Origin: Niabella ginsenosidivorans
GTDB lineage: Bacteria > Bacteroidota > Bacteroidia > Chitinophagales > Chitinophagaceae
Direction of reading: 5' to 3'
Assembly: GCF_001654455.1 (NCBI RefSeq)
Contig: NZ_CP015772.1
Span: forward strand, 1,116,001 to 1,180,000
Length of the DNA: 64,000 nt
Shown: positions 9,140-18,174 of the stretch, piece after piece
Position numbering within the stretch: the first letter of the stretch is position 1
Layout: each line of letters starts with the position of its first letter
The notes under the pieces: generated by a model
The model's database searches: none
Seen by the model: only the letters and a program-made list of their open reading frames with translations
What the model was told of the DNA's origin: nothing
Position numbers and translations under genes: made by a program

Positions 9140-11107
9140 ATGCCCATTGATATCAAAAAACTCCAGGAGCAGTTTGAAGCGGAAAATTTTATTGACACCT
9201 CCAAACCGGTTTGGAATTATTCTTTACTGAGGCAGGAGGATATCGTAAATTTTCAAAGAGGGACCCATTATTCCCTGTTTGAGAAGTTCGGATCACATTC
9301 CATCTGTGTCAACAACCAGTGGGGCATGTATTTTTGTGTATGGGCCCCTAACGCCCGTTTTGTATTCGTTACCGGCAATTTTAATGATTGGAACAAGGTA
9401 ACACACCCGTTAACAGCCCGGTGGGATCAGAGCGGTATATGGGAGGGGTTTATACCGGGGTTTCAACTGGGCGAAGTCTACAAATATCATATAGTTGGTG
9501 CTAACAATACTGCGGTTGATAAAGGAGACCCGTTTGCGAACTACTGGGAGCTGCGGCCAATGACCGCTTCTATTACCTGGGATCTGTATTATGAATGGCA
9601 GGATGCGCAGTGGATGGATGACCTGAGAAAGCAACACAATGCCCTGGAAGCGCCCTGGAGCGTTTATGAAGTGCACCTGGCAAGCTGGCAGCGGCCCGAT
9701 CCTTCTGATGAGCATTCCTATAATTCCTACGATCAGCTTGCAGAACGGCTGGTGCCTTATGTAAAGGAAATGGGTTTTACACATGTGGAGCTGATGCCGG
9801 TTACAGAGCACCCCTTTGACGGGAGCTGGGGGTACCAGACAACCGGTTATTTTGCACCTACATCACGTTTTGGAGACCCGCAGGGGTTTATGCGGCTTGT
9901 TGATGCGTTCCATAATGCAGGCATTGGTGTAATATTAGACTGGGTGCCTTCTCATTTTCCCTATGACGCGCATGGCTTATTCCTGTTTGACGGGGAGCAT
10001 ACTTATGAATATGCAGATATGCGGAAAGGTTACCATCCGGACTGGAACTCCTATGTGTTCAATTATAAAAGGGGAGAGGTAAAGTCCTTTCTCATCAGCA
10101 GCGCCCGCTTCTGGCTGGAGGTATTTCATATTGACGGATTAAGGGTGGATGCAGTAAGCTCAATGCTGAAACTGAATTACTCAAGAACAGAAGGCCAATG
10201 GGAACCCAACGAATTCGGGGGGGATGGGAATATTGAAGCCATAAAGTTTATAAAAGATCTGAATGAGACCGTTTACAGGGATTTTCCGGATGTGCAGACC
10301 ATTGCAGAGGAGGCGACCGACTGGCCGGGGGTTTCACGCCCTACATTTGAGGGCGGGCTTGGATTTGGTATGAAATGGATGATGGGCTGGATGCATGATA
10401 CACTGGATTATTTTAAACTGGATTCCCTGCACCGGAAACATCATCAGAATGATTTTACATTCAGCATGATGTATTACTATGATGAAAATTTTATGCTGCC
10501 TATCAGTCACGACGAAGTGGTGCACGGGAAGAGCCCGCTGATCTATAAAATGCCCGGTGACCTCTGGCAGAAATTTGCAAACCTGCGCCTGTTCTTTACG
10601 TATATGTGGACGCATCCCGGTGCCAAGCTATTATTTATGGGCTCGGAGTTTGGCCAGACCTCGGAGTGGAATTATAAATCGGAGCTGGACTGGTCCTTGT
10701 TGCAGCACAAAAGCCACAAAGGAGCACAGCAATGTTTACGCGCTCTGAATAAGATTCTGGTGGATGAACCGGCTATGTATAGCAACCAGTTTAACACAAA
10801 CGGGTTTGAATGGGTTGATCTGAACCACCGTGAAGAAAGCGTGATCGTTTATAAAAGAAAAGGAATAAAGCCTGAAGAGGATCTGCTGATCCTTTTAAAT
10901 ATGACCCCGGAAGTGCGTTATGACTGGGTGGTGGAAACCTCCGGGAAAGAATACACGCAGGAACTGTTTAATTCTGATGACCGGGCATATGACGGAACCG
11001 GCGATGTGTTTAATAAAGAGTTGCGCACCGAGCTGACAGATGACACAGAAAAGCGATACAGGATCACCCTCAACCTGCCGCCGCTTGCAGGGCTTATTCT
11101 GAAATGA
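9140..11107 (+). CDS. glgB: 1,4-alpha-glucan branching enzyme
   Basis: Introduces alpha-1,6 branches into glycogen in the cytoplasm. The 655-residue protein has an N-terminal CBM48 domain (about 45-150, with WAPNARFVFVTGNFNDWN), a GH13 barrel and a C-terminal all-beta domain. Nucleophile D337 (LRVDAV), the acid/base at E390/E391 (AEEATDWPGVSRP) and D458 (SHDEVVHGKS) are all present. GlgB proteins vary from 630 to 730 residues; this one lacks the extra N1 domain. It starts at an ATG with no strong Shine-Dalgarno, which is usual in this phylum. It converges with the isoprenoid-enzyme gene 21 bp downstream. Confidence 0.97.
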   Translation: MPIDIKKLQEQFEAENFIDTSKPVWNYSLLRQEDIVNFQRGTHYSLFEKFGSHSICVNNQWGMYFCVWAPNARFVFVTGNFNDWNKVTHPLTARWDQSGIWEGFIPGFQLGEVYKYHIVGANNTAVDKGDPFANYWELRPMTASITWDLYYEWQDAQWMDDLRKQHNALEAPWSVYEVHLASWQRPDPSDEHSYNSYDQLAERLVPYVKEMGFTHVELMPVTEHPFDGSWGYQTTGYFAPTSRFGDPQGFMRLVDAFHNAGIGVILDWVPSHFPYDAHGLFLFDGEHTYEYADMRKGYHPDWNSYVFNYKRGEVKSFLISSARFWLEVFHIDGLRVDAVSSMLKLNYSRTEGQWEPNEFGGDGNIEAIKFIKDLNETVYRDFPDVQTIAEEATDWPGVSRPTFEGGLGFGMKWMMGWMHDTLDYFKLDSLHRKHHQNDFTFSMMYYYDENFMLPISHDEVVHGKSPLIYKMPGDLWQKFANLRLFFTYMWTHPGAKLLFMGSEFGQTSEWNYKSELDWSLLQHKSHKGAQQCLRALNKILVDEPAMYSNQFNTNGFEWVDLNHREESVIVYKRKGIKPEEDLLILLNMTPEVRYDWVVETSGKEYTQELFNSDDRAYDGTGDVFNKELRTELTDDTEKRYRITLNLPPLAGLILK

Positions 11108-11128
11108 GCAGTGATTGCGCATCTGGGA

Positions 11129-12145
11129 TCAGTTGCCGGAATAATTGGAAAGATGCTGTACCTGCCGGATCCATTTTATTTTCCGAGGTAGCGTATCCAT
11201 ATCGCAGATCAGCTGCTTTTTATCGATGGTATTAATAACTGCCGGATCCTTAACATCCTTCAGCACCTGCCCTAACTGATCCAAAGCGATCCATCCCATT
11301 GCATTTAAACAATGAATGGTAATAGCATATTTTTTCCTGTTTGGCTGAAGATAGGGAAGCGCATTTAATTTCCGGTTCACATCTGCTATCTCATTAAGAA
11401 AATGCTTTTTGATCTTCCGGTAGTCCATAAACCGGTCTGGAATAGTGTATACTCCTGCCTTACTGTCCTTATATACATCAAAGGCATCGTTGGTCAGCTG
11501 AAGCAGCCCGGCCACGGGGTAAAGCATTTCCAGCACCTGCGCATGAGGATACTGATCCAGCACCGTGTGATAAAGGAGAATGGAATGGTAGCTTTTCTGA
11601 TAAGTTATTTCATAAAGCGTTTTCTCCGCAATAAACGGATCGCGCTGTTTTAATGATTCTTTTTGCCATTTGTATACCTGCAGCAACCGTTCCCGGAAAC
11701 GCTCTCTGTCAGGCACGCTTGCCAGCAATTTTAGATAAATGGCACAAAGCAGTTCCTCTTCAAAATTAACCGGCTGTAATTTTTCAGGATTATTGCTGAA
11801 TACTTCAATGCGGGCAGGTGTCATTGTATTGTCGTCAAAAAGGTCGTCATACAAAGGGCCGAAAATGCTTAATAAGAGAATGCGCTCCTGTTCACCAGCC
11901 GATAGCACGGAGCCGGTAAGGGTGTAAAAATTATTGCATACAATGTTCAGCCCCAGCTGCCAGTATTTTATAATACGGGGAAAATGCTTTGGAGCCAGCG
12001 TGGAAGATAAGCCTTTTTGCAATTGATCAATAACAGCAGGCAGTTGATGTTGGATATACCGGTTCTGTTTTTTTAGCCGTGTAAATAATGTATACAATTG
12101 CTCAAGGGTATTGAGCAGGCTGATATGATAGCTGTGGTTGGACAT
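11129..12145 (-). CDS. Class I isoprenoid biosynthesis enzyme-like protein
   Basis: A 338-residue, probably all-helical protein. It carries an Asp-rich pair DDLFDD at residues 100-105 and a second Asp cluster (NDAFDVYKD, residues 219-227) in the positions expected for the two Mg2+/diphosphate-binding helices of trans-prenyltransferase or terpene-synthase folds. The product and substrate are not known. It resembles an uncharacterised Bacteroidota family annotated as class 1 isoprenoid biosynthesis enzyme. It stands alone between two glucan genes on the opposite strand. ispH lies 2 kb away and also reads on the minus strand. Confidence 0.65.
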   Translation of the reverse strand: MSNHSYHISLLNTLEQLYTLFTRLKKQNRYIQHQLPAVIDQLQKGLSSTLAPKHFPRIIKYWQLGLNIVCNNFYTLTGSVLSAGEQERILLLSIFGPLYDDLFDDNTMTPARIEVFSNNPEKLQPVNFEEELLCAIYLKLLASVPDRERFRERLLQVYKWQKESLKQRDPFIAEKTLYEITYQKSYHSILLYHTVLDQYPHAQVLEMLYPVAGLLQLTNDAFDVYKDSKAGVYTIPDRFMDYRKIKKHFLNEIADVNRKLNALPYLQPNRKKYAITIHCLNAMGWIALDQLGQVLKDVKDPAVINTIDKKQLICDMDTLPRKIKWIRQVQHLSNYSGN

Positions 12146-12419
12146 ATTTAAGAGGCCTTAAAACTAAGCCCTTTTTGTTATTTATTGCAGAAACCGGTGG
12201 CATTATTGTTAGCAGGCATAATACCCTTTCGAAATTTGATCGGGGAAAGTATAATGATAAGATAAAACCAGGTACAGGAAGCGCCGGATATATATAACAC
12301 CCGGCTTTTTAGTAACATGATCAGGATTTATTTTCCACAGTTTAATAAGGATATTTTCATATTAAGGATGTTACTTACATGAATTCCCGTATTTTGCAGC
12401 TCCAAAAAAAAGTTGTAGT

Positions 12420-14084
12420 ATGGCATTTGAGCACTTTACCGTTCCTTATGAAATTGATCATAATTATTCAAAAAGAGTGGCTTATTTTTCAATGGAGTTT
12501 GCGATTCATCAGGCTTTGAAGATCTATAGCGGGGGGCTGGGCTTTTTATCCGGGTCCCATTTTCGCAGCGCCTATGAGCTGAAACAAAATATGATCGGCA
12601 TTGGCATCCTTTGGAAATACGGCTACTATGATCAGGAGCGCAATCAGGATCAGACCCTGGATGTGGCCTGGAATGAAAAGTTGTACAGTTTTCTGGAAGA
12701 TACCGGCATCAAATTCCAGATACTGGTGCATGATGCCCCGGTTTGGGTAAAGGCTTTTTACCTGAATCCGGAAACATTTAAAACAGCGCCTTTATTTTTA
12801 CTGAGCACTGATCTCCCGGAAAATGATTACGTGTCTCAAACCATCTGCCATAAACTGTATGATGCCAATGTAGCTACAAAAGTGGCACAGTTTATTTTGC
12901 TGGGCGTTGGGGGCGCAAAGCTGATCGATCTTCTGGGCTTCACCCCGGAGATTTATCATCTGAATGAAGCGCATGGCCTGCCTGCCGCCTTTTACCTGTA
13001 TCAAAAATACAATCGCGATCTTAGCGACGTAAAGAAGCGGCTGGTATTTACCACGCATACACCGGAAGAAGCCGGTAATGAAAAGCACGATATTTACCTC
13101 TGCCATAAAATGAGCTATTTCTGTGGGTTAAGCGTTGATGAGGTAAAGGCTTTAACACATGAGCCGGGCGACCAGTTCAACCATTCCCTGGTAGCTCTGC
13201 GTTTTGCGCATATTGCAAACGGGGTTTCCAGACTGCACGGAGAAGTATCGCGTGAAATGTGGAATAAATATGAGGGTATCTGCCCCATTATTCATATAAC
13301 CAATGCCCAGAACTGGATGTACTGGGCAGACAAGCAGATGTACAAGTTTAAAGATGTAGGCGACCATTACGGGTTGGATGACCGGAAACGATTTCTGAAA
13401 AAAAGGGCCTTTGAGATAGTGGCAGATCAAACCGGGAAACTGTTTAGCCCGGATGTATTAACTATAGTGTGGGCAAGAAGATTTGCCGGTTATAAAAGAC
13501 CGGGCCTGATTGCTGCAGACCGGGAACGGTTTCACGCATTGCTGACCAATGAACAATATCCTGTACAGATTATTTGGGCAGGCAAACCTTACCCGATGGA
13601 CTTTCCGGCGATAGGTGAATTTAATGAGCTGGTGCACCTGAGCAAAGCGTATAAAAATGTATCGGTGCTGATTGGTTATGAGCTGGGATTGTCAAAACGC
13701 CTGAAGCAGGCAGCCGATGTATGGCTGAACAATCCCCGTGTTCCCCGTGAGGCTTCGGGCACCAGTGGCATGACGGCGGCAATGAACGGCGCTGTGAATT
13801 TTTCTACAGACGACGGATGGATCCCGGAGTTCATCAACCACGGGCACAATGGCTTTGTGATCCCGAAAGGAGATTATGCCCATATGAATGTGCATGAGCA
13901 GGATGAATATGATCTCGGTAAATTATACGAGATTCTTACCACCCAGATCCTGCCATTGTATTATAACGATTACAGTACCTGGCGCCAGATCATGAAGAAT
14001 GGGATGCAGGACGTACGCTTCCAGTTTGAAAGCAACCGGATGGCGCATGAGTATTATGCACTGATGTACAATGCCCCGGCATAA
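12420..14084 (+). CDS. Short alpha-glucan phosphorylase-like protein (GT35 family) without the PLP lysine
   Basis: A 554-residue member of the short alpha-glucan phosphorylase family; classical GlgP is about 800-850 residues. Seen in the sequence are AYFSMEFAIHQ near the N-terminus, YHLNEAH, VWARRFAGYKRP and EASGTSGM. In active phosphorylases the residue after GTSGM or GTGNM is the lysine that binds pyridoxal phosphate; here it is threonine (T452, codon ACG at 13773). The enzyme may therefore not be a phosphorylase, and a synthase-like or other glucosyltransferase role is possible. Its position near glgB supports glycogen metabolism. A strong terminator follows at 14116-14147. Confidence 0.8.
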   Translation: MAFEHFTVPYEIDHNYSKRVAYFSMEFAIHQALKIYSGGLGFLSGSHFRSAYELKQNMIGIGILWKYGYYDQERNQDQTLDVAWNEKLYSFLEDTGIKFQILVHDAPVWVKAFYLNPETFKTAPLFLLSTDLPENDYVSQTICHKLYDANVATKVAQFILLGVGGAKLIDLLGFTPEIYHLNEAHGLPAAFYLYQKYNRDLSDVKKRLVFTTHTPEEAGNEKHDIYLCHKMSYFCGLSVDEVKALTHEPGDQFNHSLVALRFAHIANGVSRLHGEVSREMWNKYEGICPIIHITNAQNWMYWADKQMYKFKDVGDHYGLDDRKRFLKKRAFEIVADQTGKLFSPDVLTIVWARRFAGYKRPGLIAADRERFHALLTNEQYPVQIIWAGKPYPMDFPAIGEFNELVHLSKAYKNVSVLIGYELGLSKRLKQAADVWLNNPRVPREASGTSGMTAAMNGAVNFSTDDGWIPEFINHGHNGFVIPKGDYAHMNVHEQDEYDLGKLYEILTTQILPLYYNDYSTWRQIMKNGMQDVRFQFESNRMAHEYYALMYNAPA

Positions 14085-14115
14085 GAAAGAAGCCTCCAAA
14101 AGGTTTTATAACACA

Positions 14116-14147
14116 AAGCTGTGCAGCCAAAAGCGCACAGCTTTTTT
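14116..14147 (+). terminator. Rho-independent terminator after the phosphorylase-like gene
   Basis: A 9-bp perfect stem (14116-14124 with 14135-14143, aagctgtgc/gcacagctt) with a 10-nt loop runs into a T tract. It lies 32 bp after the stop of the phosphorylase-like gene. Confidence 0.8.
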
Positions 14148-14283
14148 ATGCATGTCAGCAGTGGCTGGCTGGTAAAAATTTGCCTGGCTGCCGCAGCAGC
14201 AACAGCGCTATGTTATCGCTTACAGACATTCACAGGATATGCTTTTGGGTGACCGTTCTTTAATCTGTGCGCATACAATACAT

Positions 14284-15516
14284 TTATGCATCCATAAATG
14301 CTTCCATTATTTCCCCGACCGGTTTGCTTTTGCTGAAAAAGCCTGCCAGTTTTTCAATGACCTGCTCCACCAGGGCATCGGGGCAGGAGGCCCCGCTGGT
14401 CATCAGCACTTTTACAGGCGAATGGCGGGGTAAGAATGCAGTGGTAAGCAGTTCCTGCCGGGTATGCACATTATAATGCAGGATGTTCTGGCTATCCAGA
14501 ATCTTTTCCGCATTGCAGATAAAATAAGTGGGTGACCTTTCTTCGCAAAGCTCCACCAGGTGCGAAGTGTTGGATGAGTTATAGCCTCCAACCACAATAG
14601 CAAAATCCGCGGGTGTCTGCAGCATCTCCATAACCGAGGTCTGGTTATCGTTGGTTGCATAGCAAAGCGTATCTCTTGTGTCTGCAAACCGTTCGGCAAG
14701 ACGTTCCCTGGTAAGCGCGTATTTTTCAATCATCACCTGTTTCAGATAATCCGCTATTGCCTGTGTGTCGCTGGCAAGCATGGTGGTCTGGTTCACCACG
14801 CCGATCCGGTCCAGGTCTTTTTCAATATCAAACCCATCGCTGTATTGTCCTTTAAACTCGGTATAAAAACCGGCAGCAGGCTTTTCTCCTGTTATATATT
14901 TGGCCAGCTCTATTGTTTGCTCCATATCCTTTACAACAACAGCAGGTGCATTGGAGGCAGCATGGGAAAAAGTTGCTCTGGTCTCTTCATGGATCGGCTT
15001 TCCATGAATAATGATGGTATAGTCTTTTTTTGCAATGACCTCACTTCGGTTCCATACCTTTTCAACAAAGGGGCAGGTAGTATTGTACTTTTCTGTGTGA
15101 ATACCGATGTTGTTAAGCTTTTTTTCAATTTCAAGGGTGGTGCCAAAGGCCGGTATTAATACAATATCCTCTTTTGTCAGATCCTCAAAAGCAATGATCT
15201 GCTTTCCATGCGTATCCTGGAGGAATTGTACCCCCCTGCTTAGCAGGTCCTCATTTACCTGGGGGTTGTGGATCATTTCGCTTAACAAATAGATCCTTTT
15301 GCCCGGGTTATCCTCTATGGTTTTAAAAGCGATCTCAATAGCGTTCTCTACCCCGTAGCAAAAGCCAAAATGCCTTGCCAGGTAAATCTGAACGGGGCCA
15401 AAATCAAGAAGGGTGGGCGAGAAGTCTTTTTTTAATTTATCCTTGCTCTTCCGGTACCTTTTAATATTGGATATTAACGGGCTTCTGTAAAAAACGGGCA
15501 CATCAAACTGCTTCAT
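14284..15516 (-). CDS. ispH: 4-hydroxy-3-methylbut-2-enyl diphosphate reductase
   Basis: Last step of the MEP isoprenoid pathway, reducing HMBPP to IPP and DMAPP with a [4Fe-4S] cluster. The three cluster cysteines are C53 (HFGFCYGV), C148 (TTCPFVEKVW) and C285 (DTLCYATNDNQ). The protein is 410 residues, longer than the about 316 of E. coli IspH; the extra length is mostly a 40-residue N-terminal extension and inserts, as in the long Bacteroidota form. It is a monocistronic minus-strand gene. The 159 bp between it and the divergent amylase hold no other gene. Confidence 0.95.
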   Translation of the reverse strand: MKQFDVPVFYRSPLISNIKRYRKSKDKLKKDFSPTLLDFGPVQIYLARHFGFCYGVENAIEIAFKTIEDNPGKRIYLLSEMIHNPQVNEDLLSRGVQFLQDTHGKQIIAFEDLTKEDIVLIPAFGTTLEIEKKLNNIGIHTEKYNTTCPFVEKVWNRSEVIAKKDYTIIIHGKPIHEETRATFSHAASNAPAVVVKDMEQTIELAKYITGEKPAAGFYTEFKGQYSDGFDIEKDLDRIGVVNQTTMLASDTQAIADYLKQVMIEKYALTRERLAERFADTRDTLCYATNDNQTSVMEMLQTPADFAIVVGGYNSSNTSHLVELCEERSPTYFICNAEKILDSQNILHYNVHTRQELLTTAFLPRHSPVKVLMTSGASCPDALVEQVIEKLAGFFSKSKPVGEIMEAFMDA

Positions 15517-15675
15517 GCTGCAAAATTAATCTTTATATTTTTAAGCAAGGGTTTAAAACCTTCGCGCATGGCCTGTCCGGAGAAATTGCAGAAAGGAGCA
15601 ATTCATCATACATCTACACCAACCGGATCCTTTTACTGCAATTGAAAAATAACTATCTTCAGTAAAAGAATTGCC

Positions 15676-17085
15676 ATGAGAATCCTATATTTATTGGCCG
15701 GTTTCATTTTTATTTCAGCTTCCTGTAAATTGATGCCCAGGCAGGAGGAACAAAAAAGAGCCAGCGAAAAAATGATCATTATGGATAAAGAATCTGCAGA
15801 TTGGATACATACGACCAGTATTTATGAGGTAAACCTTCGGCAGTACACGCCGGAAGGCACTTTTAATGCCTTTGCAGCGGCATTGCCCCGGTTAAAAGAT
15901 ATGGGAGTGCAAACGCTCTGGTTCATGCCGGTTACCCCTATTGCAAAAGAAAAAAGAAAGGGCTCCCTGGGCAGCTATTATGCCTGCTCCGATTATACGG
16001 CTGTTAATCCTGAATTTGGTACGCTGCAGGATTTTAAGCAGCTGGTAAAACAGGCCCATGAAATGGGCTTTAAAGTGATCATTGACTGGGTAGCTAATCA
16101 TACAGGCTGGGATCATGTCTGGACAAAACAGCACCCTGACTATTATTTGCACAACAGTGATGGCAGCTTTCATGCTGCAAGCGGCATGGATGATATTATT
16201 GAGCTGGATTATAAAAACCCGGCTCTGAGGAAAGCAATGATTGAAGCTATGAAGTTTTGGGTGCAGCAGGCGGATATTGACGGTTTTCGCTGCGACCTTG
16301 CGTCCTGGGTAGAGCTCAGCTTCTGGCAGGAAGCCCGGCCGCAGCTGGATGCCCTTAAACCCTTGTTCTGGCTGGGTGAATTTGACGAGCTGGAAAATCC
16401 TGGTTATGGCAAAGTGTTCCAGGCCAGCTATTCCTGGAAATGGATGCATAAAACAGAAGACTTTTTCAAACAAAAGCAACCGCTTTCAGAATTGTATGAC
16501 CTGCTGCTGCAATACAATGCCATTGGCGATTCCAGCATGCGTGCATGGTTTACCAGCAATCATGATGAGAACAGCTGGAACGGTACAGAATATGAAAAAT
16601 ACGGGCCGCTTGCCCAGCCATTGGCTGTGTTCAGCTGCACCTGGAACGGGGTTCCGCTTATTTACAGCGGGCAGGAGCTTCCTTTAAAGGACAAACGCCT
16701 GCAATTTTTTGATAAGGACCCGATTCCCTGGCCTTCAAAAAATATAGGCGAGGAGAGCGGGCTGGAACTACACGGTTTTTATAAAGTGTTGCTGCACCTG
16801 CATTCCGGTAATCCTGCGTTGCGCGGCGGCGACCCGGCAGTAGTAACTTATAGATTAACAACTACAGCAGATGATAAAATCTTTGCTTACCTGCGGAAAA
16901 AGGACCATTATGAAGTGCTGGTGATCCTGAACTTTTCAAACACCGGCCCGTTGAAGTTTGAGATCACAGATGCGCACCTGTCCGGCAGGTTTGTCAATGC
17001 GTTTTCCGGCTTAGCCGGTGATTTTGCTGCGGGAAAAAGTATGGAGATCCCATCGCATGGCTACGGGGTTTATGTAAAGGAATAA
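15676..17085 (+). CDS. Alpha-amylase family lipoprotein (GH13)
   Basis: A 469-residue GH13 glycosidase with a lipoprotein signal peptide (lipobox ISASC, C17), so it is probably anchored to the envelope, periplasmic or surface. Catalytic residues are D207 (FRCDLASW), E235 (WLGEFDE) and D297 (TSNHDEN). The barrel is preceded by WIHTTSIYEVNLRQYTP, typical of maltodextrin-degrading amylases, and ends with a short beta domain. It converges with the universal stress gene 22 bp downstream. With the SusA-like and GlgB genes it indicates both outside degradation and inside storage of alpha-glucan. Confidence 0.92.
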   Translation: MRILYLLAGFIFISASCKLMPRQEEQKRASEKMIIMDKESADWIHTTSIYEVNLRQYTPEGTFNAFAAALPRLKDMGVQTLWFMPVTPIAKEKRKGSLGSYYACSDYTAVNPEFGTLQDFKQLVKQAHEMGFKVIIDWVANHTGWDHVWTKQHPDYYLHNSDGSFHAASGMDDIIELDYKNPALRKAMIEAMKFWVQQADIDGFRCDLASWVELSFWQEARPQLDALKPLFWLGEFDELENPGYGKVFQASYSWKWMHKTEDFFKQKQPLSELYDLLLQYNAIGDSSMRAWFTSNHDENSWNGTEYEKYGPLAQPLAVFSCTWNGVPLIYSGQELPLKDKRLQFFDKDPIPWPSKNIGEESGLELHGFYKVLLHLHSGNPALRGGDPAVVTYRLTTTADDKIFAYLRKKDHYEVLVILNFSNTGPLKFEITDAHLSGRFVNAFSGLAGDFAAGKSMEIPSHGYGVYVKE

Positions 17086-17107
17086 AGGGGCTGCTTTACA
17101 ATCAGTT

Positions 17108-17971
17108 CTAGTTCTTCAGCCTTAAAACAGGAACGGTGGTATTCCAGGCAATCTTCTTTCCCACGCTTTTATGGAACAGTCCTGAAAAAAAGCCCCTTTC
17201 ATGATGGGTAAATACCAGTAATGAAATATTGTTTTGAGCCACAAACGTTTCCAGTCCCGCGGCTACATTTTCCGCTTTTATAAAATGGAATGTAGGGCTC
17301 AGGGGTTGCAGCAGCGCTTTTATAGCGCTGACCCTTTCCTCACTGGCAGGGTTGTTCACCTCTTTATTTACCGTAACAACCTGCAGACTGTCAGCTCCCG
17401 TGGTTTTCATAAAAGCCTGCAGCTGATGAAGAGTCTCCTCTTTTAATAATTCCAGGTCAGATGCAAGGGCAATTTTGCCGAGACCGGTAACCGTTGCTTT
17501 ATCAGGAATGATGAGCAGGGGTTTATCAATACCTTCAATGGCCTTTATTGCATTGCTGCCAATGAGCATTTTATCAATACCGGATCTTCCTTTGATCCCC
17601 ATTACAACCAGGTCAACCGATTCCTGCTCTGAAATTTCATTGGCTATATCACCTAAAAAACCTTCTTTAACAATCGTTGTAATTTCAACAGAAGGGTCCG
17701 GCGCGCCCAGCTGCTCTTTTGCTTTTACAATCTGCTCCTGGTTTCCTTTTTCAATCAGCGCGGTTTCTTCCATTACCAGTGAATAATCGGTTATGCTGGG
17801 TGTTCCATCCGGGGCAATGCCGCCTGCGTCCGGTGGCATCAGCACAGGTGGCTCAAAAGTATTTAAAAGGATCAATGCGGCACCCTGCTCTATTTTTGCA
17901 AGGTTCAGGGCGTAGGCCGCTGCATGCTGTGCATTGTCAGAGAAATCAGTCAGCACAAGGATTTTTTTCAT
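17108..17971 (-). CDS. Tandem-domain universal stress protein
   Basis: A 287-residue cytoplasmic protein with two UspA folds (about 1-160 and 165-287). The first domain has the ATP-binding signature of the family, GxxG-9x-GS (GIKGRSGIDKMLIGS). The second has lost it (HHERGFFSGLFHKSVGKK), so only one half is likely to bind nucleotide. The start at MKKILVLTDFSDNA matches the first beta strand of the fold. Typical roles are stress survival; nothing here defines a specific one. Confidence 0.92.
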   Translation of the reverse strand: MKKILVLTDFSDNAQHAAAYALNLAKIEQGAALILLNTFEPPVLMPPDAGGIAPDGTPSITDYSLVMEETALIEKGNQEQIVKAKEQLGAPDPSVEITTIVKEGFLGDIANEISEQESVDLVVMGIKGRSGIDKMLIGSNAIKAIEGIDKPLLIIPDKATVTGLGKIALASDLELLKEETLHQLQAFMKTTGADSLQVVTVNKEVNNPASEERVSAIKALLQPLSPTFHFIKAENVAAGLETFVAQNNISLLVFTHHERGFFSGLFHKSVGKKIAWNTTVPVLRLKN

Positions 17972-18134
17972 TTGCTTATTTTTTGTATTTACTAATCAGG
18001 AGGCGGGGGAGGTATCATGCATAAACCTGTTTATTACTGCGGATCGTATTCGCCCCGGAAAATCTTATGATTCATTGCTCCATCCTGCTGTTGTTTGCCA
18101 TATTGAAAATAAGTAAATATTCCCGAAAAAGAAA

Positions 18135-18152
18135 AACCCGCTATTGCGGGTT
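18135..18152 (-). terminator. Terminator after htrA
   Basis: A 7-bp stem (aacccgc/gcgggtt) with a 4-nt loop lies 23 bp past the protease stop. Read on the minus strand it is followed by a T-rich run (complement of 18120-18134). Confidence 0.8.
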
Positions 18153-18174
18153 CTTCTTTAAACTTATTCACTGT

